From positions 1,497,964 to 1,561,963 of the forward strand of contig JAHCIA010000001.1 in the NCBI GenBank assembly GCA_026129465.1: 64,000 nt of DNA, given 5' to 3'. Position numbers and translations under genes: made by a program. The notes below the pieces were generated by a model. It did not search any database and was not told the origin of the DNA. It was given only the letters and a program-made list of their open reading frames with translations. The stretch is from Flavobacteriales bacterium (GTDB lineage Bacteria; Bacteroidota; Bacteroidia; Flavobacteriales_F; PHOS-HE28). This document shows, piece after piece, positions 9,541 to 16,247 of this stretch (within the stretch, counting starts at the first letter, position 1; each line of letters begins with the position of its first letter).

Positions 9541-10253
9541 TCCTCCAACTGGTATCTGGCCATCATGTCCAGGACCGAACTCCTCGAGTTCCACATGAGC
9601 ACATCGATCATGGACAGTCCGGGCTCAAAATGGCCCGCCGTGCCTTGTGTGTAGGGAACGATCTCCGAGCGCAGGAACCGCAAACGGATGCCGCGTTCCT
9701 TGAACCGCTCCGCCAGGTAAAGCTCGCGCCCCCCTGCTGGATTCACATAGAGATCGGTGCCCACCGCCCCGCAGATCGCGAGGATACGGTCCTGGCCATG
9801 CAGCTCCGGATCCAACCCCAACTCGCTCGCCCTTCTGATGGAACGGGGAGTGCCCAGATGATCGAGCACGAGCATCAACGAACGCTCCGCGGTATCCGCG
9901 ACACTCTCTCCTGGCAGCGCCAGGACCCGCTCGAAAATGGGGTACACCTCATCGAAGTATGGCGCCTTGCGATACGCATGACCGAGGGTGGTGAGCAACT
10001 TCCGCCGCCATCCGTCATCGGGTGCCACACGCGTATCGCGGATGCTCACGTTCTGGCTGCGCGCACTGAGCGGTATGGTGAAGAAGTGCGGGCCACCCTG
10101 CAAGAGCAGGCGGTTCCGGTTCACCCATCCCTTGTTGATGAATGCGGCATCATCGAGTGAGACGAAAGTGTCGGCGGCATGGAACAGCTGGTAGTATCCC
10201 AGGTAAGGGAACACATAGGGCTGCATGATCGCGGTACGACGCTCCTGGCTCAT
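9537..10253 (-). CDS. WbqC-family protein
   Basis: A 238-residue soluble protein matching the WbqC-like family, known from O-antigen and other glycan loci. The hallmark N-terminus is AIMQPYVFPYLGYYQLFHAAD, then a LDDAAFINKGWVNRNRL block. The biochemical role of the family is not settled; a part in making or attaching modified amino sugars has been suggested from gene context. Here it sits between two sulfotransferases and close to a sugar aminotransferase, which agrees with that idea. It is coupled to the downstream sulfotransferase by ATGA. Confidence 0.82.
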   Translation of the reverse strand: MSQERRTAIMQPYVFPYLGYYQLFHAADTFVSLDDAAFINKGWVNRNRLLLQGGPHFFTIPLSARSQNVSIRDTRVAPDDGWRRKLLTTLGHAYRKAPYFDEVYPIFERVLALPGESVADTAERSLMLVLDHLGTPRSIRRASELGLDPELHGQDRILAICGAVGTDLYVNPAGGRELYLAERFKERGIRLRFLRSEIVPYTQGTAGHFEPGLSMIDVLMWNSRSSVLDMMARYQLEE

Positions 10254-10309
10254 TGTTGTGTTATTCCCGATCCCGATCTTTCATGGACCGGTATCAATGA
10301 CCGCATGGA

Positions 10310-11329
10310 CTACCTGACCACATCCTTTCTCGACGCCGCGCGCTTGCCGATCTCACGTCGAAGCTCAAGCTTGCTGCGCAGGATCCCCAGTTCCTTTTCA
10401 TAATGCCCACGGTCGCGCCGCGTGACCCTCCTGCGCTCCATTTTGAGCCTGAACGCGTGGGCGAATGGAGGGCGCCATGCCCGCCGCGTGTCGAACTCGT
10501 AACCAAGTTCCTCCATGACCGAACCCGCCCTGGTCTCGATCATCTCGATCTCCTGCGGTGTGAGGTCCCTTCGATACTTCTTCGCATTGTCCCGGATGAT
10601 GGGCTTGTCGATATTTTCCCAATAGACGAATCGCCGTGCCGTTTCCTGCTGCTTCTCCGAGTCGGTCTGGAAACAGTTCTCCTCCACCGGCAGACCGCAG
10701 AACCGCAGGGCCCCGGCCATCACCTGGGGAGTGTCGGAGATCAGGTCCTCATAGCTGATGAAGTGCATGTCGACGCCATGGCGCTTGACCAGTTCCAGGC
10801 ACCTGCGCTGTTCACTTTCCCACTTCCGCATGGAATCCCAAACGGTCCTCAGGTGCGCGGGTTTCTTCTTCCAGGAGGCACAATGGTCGCGCGGATCCCG
10901 ATACAGGTACAGCAGCCTGCTTTCCGGCCATCGCGCCTTCACCTGGAAGGCATAGTTGAAGATGTGGTTCCCCTTGCAGGCGTAGATGGGTTTACCGTGC
11001 ATCCGCGCCTTGGCCCGGTAGATCACATCGAACGCGTCCCAGAAGCTCTTGGGTTGGTGCTCGCGAAGGGCTTCCGCCACATCCAACCGCAGGCCCCATT
11101 TGTTGAAGTCGTGGTTCGCGAACTCCATCATATCCTGGAGCAGGTACGCCATGTTCCTCTCCACCCGCAGGTCACCATAGTGGTGCAGCATGCCTGACCA
11201 AGAGTCGAAATAGTGCGGGGCCACGGGCGCCTCCACGCGCGAGTGGTTGCCCAAGAGGCTTCGCAGCAGGTTGCTGCCGGACCTTTCGGAGCCTACCAGG
11301 AAGATCGGGGCTGGATCGTTCGATCGCAT
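10310..11329 (-). CDS. Sulfotransferase family protein
   Basis: A 339-residue protein. The 5'-PSB loop is LVGSERSGSNLLRSLLGNH at the N-terminus, and the 3'-PB segment LLYLYRDPRDHCASWKK follows in mid-protein. This arrangement fits a PAPS-dependent sulfotransferase of the broad Sulfotransfer_3-like group. The C-terminal 60 residues are highly basic, perhaps for membrane or polyanion contact. It lies 35 bases after the aminotransferase gene and is cotranscribed with it. The acceptor is unknown; a cluster glycan is the obvious candidate by context. Confidence 0.78.
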   Translation of the reverse strand: MRSNDPAPIFLVGSERSGSNLLRSLLGNHSRVEAPVAPHYFDSWSGMLHHYGDLRVERNMAYLLQDMMEFANHDFNKWGLRLDVAEALREHQPKSFWDAFDVIYRAKARMHGKPIYACKGNHIFNYAFQVKARWPESRLLYLYRDPRDHCASWKKKPAHLRTVWDSMRKWESEQRRCLELVKRHGVDMHFISYEDLISDTPQVMAGALRFCGLPVEENCFQTDSEKQQETARRFVYWENIDKPIIRDNAKKYRRDLTPQEIEMIETRAGSVMEELGYEFDTRRAWRPPFAHAFRLKMERRRVTRRDRGHYEKELGILRSKLELRREIGKRAASRKDVVR

Positions 11330-11364
11330 TGTTCGCGCGGTTCGGTTCGCAAGAGGTTACAGGT

Positions 11365-12447
11365 TCACAAGCAGGGTATCATCAGGTCAACGATCTTCCG
11401 GGGTATGTGGTCCGGCAACCCCGGGTAGAACGGAAGGCTCAGCACGGTCTCGGCCATATGCTCCGACACGGGCATGGCCACTTGGTCGACATACGGAAGC
11501 CGGTTCAGGGAAGGATAGAAATATCGCCTGGGGTTGATCCCATGGGCCACCAAGGCGGCCTGCACGCGTTCGCGGGTGGCCCCGTCCTTCAGGAACACCG
11601 GGAAGTAAGCGTAGTTGTGGACGGTTCCCGGGAATTCGGGCAGCACCTTGACCGGTGTTCCGGCGAACAGTCCTGTGTAGGTGTCATACAATCGCTTCCT
11701 ATCGGCGATGCACGCCGGCAGGTACGGCAGCACCGCCATCCCCATGGCCGCATGCAACTCGCTCATTTTGGCGTTCATGCCAAGGGTGAAATGCTCATCA
11801 CCGATGTGGCCGAAACTGCGCAGCAAGCGGATGTCATGATCGTGGTCCTTCCGGTGCAGCACCACGGCACCACCCTCCACGGTATGGAAGAGCTTGGTGG
11901 CGTGGAAGCTGAGGGTGCTGGCATCGCCATAGGCCAGAACGCTCCTGCCTGCGACCCCCACGTCGAAGGCGTGGGCCGCATCATAGATCACCTTCAATCC
12001 ATATTTCCGCGCGATGGCATCGATGGCCTCCACATCGCATGGGATCCCATACACATGGGTGGCCAGAATGGCGCTGGTGTCAGGTGTTATGGCGGCTTCG
12101 ATCAAAGCGGGGTCGATGCAACACGTTTCGGGATCGATATCCACGAAGACCGGTTCGCAACCCTCCCAGAGGATGGCGCTGGTAGTGGCCACATAACTGA
12201 ATGGCGTGGTGATCACCTGCCCCCGCACCTTGAGCGCCCGCAAGGCGAGCTGCAAGGCCAGCGTGCCATTGGCCATGAGCTTCAGGTGGGGCACTTCGAA
12301 CCGGGCGCGCAGGGTCTCCTCCAACAAACGATGTATGGGTCCGTTGTTCGTGAGGACATGCGTGGAGTAGGCCTGGTCCAGCCAATGCAGATACTCCTCC
12401 CGGGGTGGCAGGAACGTGCGGGTAACGTATACCGGTGGCTGCTCCAT
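11365..12447 (-). CDS. DegT/DnrJ/EryC1/StrS-family sugar aminotransferase
   Basis: A 360-residue PLP-dependent enzyme of the sugar aminotransferase family, which converts a nucleotide-linked keto-sugar to an amino-sugar with glutamate as usual donor. Visible features are LMANGTLALQLAL (cofactor phosphate site), VFVDIDPETCCIDP, VIYDAAHAFD, and SFHATKLFHTVEGGAVV, whose Lys is the expected PLP Schiff-base residue. Family length is 360-400, so it is complete. No nucleotide-sugar dehydratase or epimerase is present in this window, so its keto-sugar must come from genes elsewhere. Confidence 0.9.
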   Translation of the reverse strand: MEQPPVYVTRTFLPPREEYLHWLDQAYSTHVLTNNGPIHRLLEETLRARFEVPHLKLMANGTLALQLALRALKVRGQVITTPFSYVATTSAILWEGCEPVFVDIDPETCCIDPALIEAAITPDTSAILATHVYGIPCDVEAIDAIARKYGLKVIYDAAHAFDVGVAGRSVLAYGDASTLSFHATKLFHTVEGGAVVLHRKDHDHDIRLLRSFGHIGDEHFTLGMNAKMSELHAAMGMAVLPYLPACIADRKRLYDTYTGLFAGTPVKVLPEFPGTVHNYAYFPVFLKDGATRERVQAALVAHGINPRRYFYPSLNRLPYVDQVAMPVSEHMAETVLSLPFYPGLPDHIPRKIVDLMIPCL

Positions 12448-12481
12448 GTCGCTCGTTGGTGATCCGGATCCTGCTCCCGTC

Positions 12482-13291
12482 CTAATGCTCGATCAGGTCC
12501 ATGGGGCGACCCATGAGATGGTCCAACGCTTCCAAGCCGGGCTGGAAATGTCGGTAAAGTTCAGCCTCCAACCCGGGAGCCATACCCACATCATATCCCC
12601 CCTTTCTGGGTGGAAGTGTGAAAGCGGAGTGGTCCGCGGGCAGAACTTCGATACCGCTCCATAGGCACAACTCACCCACCAGCCATGGCAGTCTGTCACG
12701 CATATCCCTGAAGGAGAACACCTTCACCCGGTCCTTCCCGAACAGGTCGACAAAGGGCCGAAGCTGTTCGGCGTATTCCCCATGGCGCAGGTAACTGGAT
12801 CCACCGGTGCGGGGTTCTCCGGCCAGTTCGCCACGCACCGCTTCCTCGAAGGACAGCGGATCGTAGAGGTGGCCCTGGACCGGATGATCCTTTTTGCGCT
12901 GGGACATCTGCCACGCGGAGAAGGCGCGCTTCACCGGATCGCGAAGCACAGCCACGATCAGAACTTGGGGCATCACCTGGTGGATGCGTTCGGCATAGTG
13001 TGCCTCCCACATATAGCTGGGGGTCGCCTCAAAGGTGACGAAGCGTCCGCCGAACCATGGCTTCCTTGGGAAGAGCTGGCGATAATATGAGAACCCCAAC
13101 CGGTGATCGGCGTTCCTGTCGAAGAAATGCAACTCCTTGCGCTTCGGTGGCAGGATGGACGGATGCTTGGACAGGACGTTGAACAAATGGGTCGTCCCAC
13201 TCTTCTGCGCGCCGATGATGATGAAGGAGGGCAGCATCCTGGGCGATACCACATCCAGCATGCGGCCCATACGGTAACTCAGTGCTCCCAT
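12482..13291 (-). CDS. Sulfotransferase domain protein
   Basis: About 269 residues from the chosen start. The signature IIIGAQKSGTTHLFNVLSKHP is the classical 5'-PSB loop of the carbohydrate sulfotransferases (PF00685-like, related to heparan-sulfate enzymes). It is followed by KELHFFDR and the 3'-PB motif VAVLRDPVKRAFSAWQMSQ. This is the best candidate in the cluster for true polysaccharide sulfation. The reading frame is open back to 13375, which would overlap the FkbM gene by 65 bases; ATG 13291 avoids this and leaves about 19 bases between the genes, but the start is uncertain. Confidence 0.83.
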   Translation of the reverse strand: MGALSYRMGRMLDVVSPRMLPSFIIIGAQKSGTTHLFNVLSKHPSILPPKRKELHFFDRNADHRLGFSYYRQLFPRKPWFGGRFVTFEATPSYMWEAHYAERIHQVMPQVLIVAVLRDPVKRAFSAWQMSQRKKDHPVQGHLYDPLSFEEAVRGELAGEPRTGGSSYLRHGEYAEQLRPFVDLFGKDRVKVFSFRDMRDRLPWLVGELCLWSGIEVLPADHSAFTLPPRKGGYDVGMAPGLEAELYRHFQPGLEALDHLMGRPMDLIEH

Positions 13292-13310
13292 CCTTCGATA
13301 CGTCAAGGTT

Positions 13311-14117
13311 TCATCGATCACTGGTGGCCATGAGGAATCCGCGGCGTGGATCCTCTTCATGCAACAGGACCACACGATAACGCAGTCCGTGAAGCAGCTC
13401 CATCACCCGGAATGTGCATGCCACGGAATGCACTTCGATCAGCAACACGGGCCGTGCATGGGCCAGGGTTTCCATGGCGCCATGCAAAACCATGTGTTCC
13501 GCCCCCTCCACGTCGATCTTCACAAGACCGATGCCCTGCCAGGCGTGCTTCTCCACGAGCGTGTCCAGTCGATGCACGGGCACACTGAAGGAGTGGAACC
13601 CGGCCTTGGTGTACACCTCCTCTGGTAGACTTGGACGTACGCCATGGAGATACCCGCCGGAACTCGTCTGGTCCTCGATGTTGGAGGAAGCGCGCATGTC
13701 CATCCTGCCATCGACATCGGCAAGCGCCATGGACATCACCTCGACCCGTCCGGCGATCGAGGGGTTCAAGACGAGTTGTTCGCGGAGGCGTCCCACGTTC
13801 ACCGGGTTGGGTTCGAAGGCGACAACACGCGCTTCGGGCCAGCGCATGGCGAAACAAAGCACATGGTAACCCATGTGGGCACCCACGTCTAACACCATGT
13901 CCGGGCGGATGGCGGCATGGTCCAACGCTTCGTGGATATGAGCATCGTAGGTGCCCGCGATCATCTGGCGGAAGGCCGGGGCCCGGTCGTTCACCAACAT
14001 GCGCAGGCCCTTGGCGGGGCCCCCGACCACCTCGTGTATGGCCGGTTCAAGGGGGGGTGGGGTCCTGGCATGGCCGAAAGGTCCCAGTCTGTTCCGCAGG
14101 CGATCGGTCCATCCCAT
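13311..14117 (-). CDS. FkbM-family methyltransferase
   Basis: A 268-residue SAM-dependent methyltransferase of the FkbM family. Motif I is DMVLDVGAHMGYHVLCFA, the acidic loop is VVAFEPNPVNVGRLR, and the family-typical VKIDVEGAEHMVLHG lies in the C-terminal half. FkbM enzymes O-methylate sugars or polyketides. The start at 14117 sits ten bases after the Wzt stop; a longer frame would run into wzt. Because it lies directly next to an exporter ATPase with a C-terminal extension, it may methylate the non-reducing end of the glycan; this is inference. Confidence 0.85.
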   Translation of the reverse strand: MGWTDRLRNRLGPFGHARTPPPLEPAIHEVVGGPAKGLRMLVNDRAPAFRQMIAGTYDAHIHEALDHAAIRPDMVLDVGAHMGYHVLCFAMRWPEARVVAFEPNPVNVGRLREQLVLNPSIAGRVEVMSMALADVDGRMDMRASSNIEDQTSSGGYLHGVRPSLPEEVYTKAGFHSFSVPVHRLDTLVEKHAWQGIGLVKIDVEGAEHMVLHGAMETLAHARPVLLIEVHSVACTFRVMELLHGLRYRVVLLHEEDPRRGFLMATSDR

Positions 14118-14127
14118 AGCGCAAGCA

Positions 14128-15384
14128 TCAGCGCTCCCAGCGAAGCTTCGGGTGGACCACTCCGGGGCGCCGCACGTAGGGCATGTCCTCCTCCCCCTCG
14201 TGCCGCATCTCCAGAACGATGGCGTCATTCACCTGGAAGATACGCCTGCCGTTGCGGCGGAAATGGGCCGTGAACCGGTAGCCTCCCTCATTCAGCAAAT
14301 GCGGCGGAATGATGCATGTGACCTTGGATCGCCCCGGCTCCCAGACCACGCTGTCCAACTCGCGCGCCATACTGGAGATGAAAGCCAGTACCTCGTTGTG
14401 TGTACTGACCCGCAAGGTGATGTCGAGATCATCGTCGATGATGCCCAGGTTGAGCAACTCGAACTCAATCCGGAGGGCATGACTGGTGAGCAACTCGCCA
14501 TCGGGGGCAAGGCTGGTGGCCTTCACCGACAACAGGCGCAACTCATCGGTACCCGGTGCATGTTCCGCTTCCCACTCCTGGGCATGGGTCTCCACGGCGT
14601 ATTTCTCCAGATAGGACCGCACCACTTCATGGGTGCCCCCGCTCATGCGCAACTCGCCCTGGTCCAACCAGATGGCCGAGTTGCACAGGTTGTGCACCGC
14701 GTTCACATTGTGGCTCACGAGCAGGATGGTGCGGCCACTGTCGGCCACCTTGCGCATGCTGCCCAAGCACTTGCGCTGGAACTCGGCGTCGCCCACGGCG
14801 AGCACTTCGTCCACGATGAGGATGTCCGGGTCCAGATGCGCCGCCACAGAGAAGCCCAGGCGGACCTTCATGCCGCTGCTGTAACGCTTGATGGGCGTGT
14901 CCAGGTGGTGTTCGATGCCGCTGAAGGCGATGATCTCGTCCAGCTTGCGCACGATCTCGGCCTTGCGCATGCCCAGGATGGCGCCGTTGAGGAAGATGTT
15001 CTCCCGGCCGGTGAGTTCGGGATGGAAACCCGTGCCCACTTCCAGCAGACTGCTGAGTTTGCCTTTGAGGCTGATGCGGCCTCGTGTGGGGAGGGAGATG
15101 CGCGAAAGGAGCTTGAGGATGGTGCTCTTGCCCGCGCCGTTGCGCCCCACGATGCCCAGGATGTCACCACGCTTCACTTCGAAGCTCACCCCTTGCAAGG
15201 CCCAGAAATACTGGCCCCGGCGCTGGCCGATGTGGGCCTTTTCCACCAGCAGGCGGGGGTCGGGCCTGCGGCGCATGCGCGCCCATACCGCCGACACTTC
15301 GTCGGTGAGCAATGAACTGCCGATGATGCCAAGCCGGTAGCGCTTGTGCACATCCTCCACCCGGATCACCGTATCGCGCGCCAT
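14128..15384 (-). CDS. wzt: Polysaccharide ABC exporter ATPase (Wzt/KpsT type) with C-terminal domain
   Basis: A 418-residue ATP-binding subunit of a polysaccharide/teichoic-acid type ABC exporter. Walker A is GRNGAGKST (about 80-88), the signature is YSSGM (168-172), Walker B is DILIVDE (187-193) and the switch His is in VSHN (about 225). Roughly 150 residues follow the nucleotide domain and look like the beta-sandwich Wzt C-terminal domain, which in Wzt proteins of E. coli O8/O9a recognises the modified end of the finished glycan. The gene is two bases from the permease gene. The domain predicts export of a preassembled, end-marked chain. Confidence 0.88.
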   Translation of the reverse strand: MARDTVIRVEDVHKRYRLGIIGSSLLTDEVSAVWARMRRRPDPRLLVEKAHIGQRRGQYFWALQGVSFEVKRGDILGIVGRNGAGKSTILKLLSRISLPTRGRISLKGKLSSLLEVGTGFHPELTGRENIFLNGAILGMRKAEIVRKLDEIIAFSGIEHHLDTPIKRYSSGMKVRLGFSVAAHLDPDILIVDEVLAVGDAEFQRKCLGSMRKVADSGRTILLVSHNVNAVHNLCNSAIWLDQGELRMSGGTHEVVRSYLEKYAVETHAQEWEAEHAPGTDELRLLSVKATSLAPDGELLTSHALRIEFELLNLGIIDDDLDITLRVSTHNEVLAFISSMARELDSVVWEPGRSKVTCIIPPHLLNEGGYRFTAHFRRNGRRIFQVNDAIVLEMRHEGEEDMPYVRRPGVVHPKLRWER

Positions 15385-15386
15385 GT

Positions 15387-16244
15387 TCAGACCACGTCAG
15401 CGAAGGACCTTTCGGCCCGTTGGAAGATGAGGATGCCGACCACCGTGCTGCCCACGGCGAATCCAACGGCGTAGAGCATGGTGCCCCAATCCATTGGGGT
15501 GCCCAGCAACACCGCGCGGAATCCTTCGATCACGGGGGTCATGGGATTGAGTTCGATGACGGTGCGAAGCGTGCTTCCCTCGGGCACCCGTGAGAGGGGG
15601 AATATCACCGGGCTCATGAACATGAGCAGTTGCACACCGAAGCCGAGCAGCACGGTGAAGTCTCGGAACTTGGTGGTGAGCGCGGACACCAGCAGGCCGA
15701 GGCCGCCGGCGATCATCATCAGCACGATGATGAGCAGGGGCAGCAGGGCGGCATCGGGACGGAAGCGCATGGTGAACTCGCCCATGAGGTGGAAGTAGAC
15801 CGCGAAGAGGGAGAAGGTGGCCAGTTGGGTGAAGAAGCTCACCGAGGCGGAGAGCGTGGTGGCCATGGGCGAGATGAGGCGCGGATAGTAGACCTTGGTC
15901 ATGAGCTGCGCGTTGAACACCAGGGTCTGCGCGGTACGGTTGAGCACACTGGCGAAGAAGAGCCAGGGGACCACACCGCTCATGTAGAAGAGCAGCGGAG
16001 GATACCCGGGCTCGGCCAGGCGGGCCATCATGCCGAAGACCACGGCGAACATGATGGAGGTGAGAAGTGGCTGCACCACCTGCCAGGCGGGGCCGAGGAT
16101 GGTCTGCTTGTAAACGGCGAGCAGGTCGCGCCGCACCAGCAGCTTCAACAGGTCCCGATAGCGCCACAATTCGCGCAGGTCCACCACCCACCATGGCCGC
16201 CGTGGGTCTATGACCACGTTCCAATGTTCCTGGTCCTTCACCAT
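15387..16244 (-). CDS. wzm: Polysaccharide ABC exporter permease (Wzm/KpsM type)
   Basis: A 285-residue ABC-2 family permease with six predicted membrane segments. An amphipathic N-terminal segment (WWVVDLRELWRYRDLLKLLV) is followed by hydrophobic stretches around residues 60-85, 95-110, 135-160, 175-200, 205-225 and 255-275. It forms the transmembrane half of the exporter with the ATPase directly downstream. NPMTPVIEGFR near the end is a conserved permease motif. It begins three bases after the tyrosine-kinase stop codon. Confidence 0.9.
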   Translation of the reverse strand: MVKDQEHWNVVIDPRRPWWVVDLRELWRYRDLLKLLVRRDLLAVYKQTILGPAWQVVQPLLTSIMFAVVFGMMARLAEPGYPPLLFYMSGVVPWLFFASVLNRTAQTLVFNAQLMTKVYYPRLISPMATTLSASVSFFTQLATFSLFAVYFHLMGEFTMRFRPDAALLPLLIIVLMMIAGGLGLLVSALTTKFRDFTVLLGFGVQLLMFMSPVIFPLSRVPEGSTLRTVIELNPMTPVIEGFRAVLLGTPMDWGTMLYAVGFAVGSTVVGILIFQRAERSFADVV

Positions 16245-16247
16245 CCC

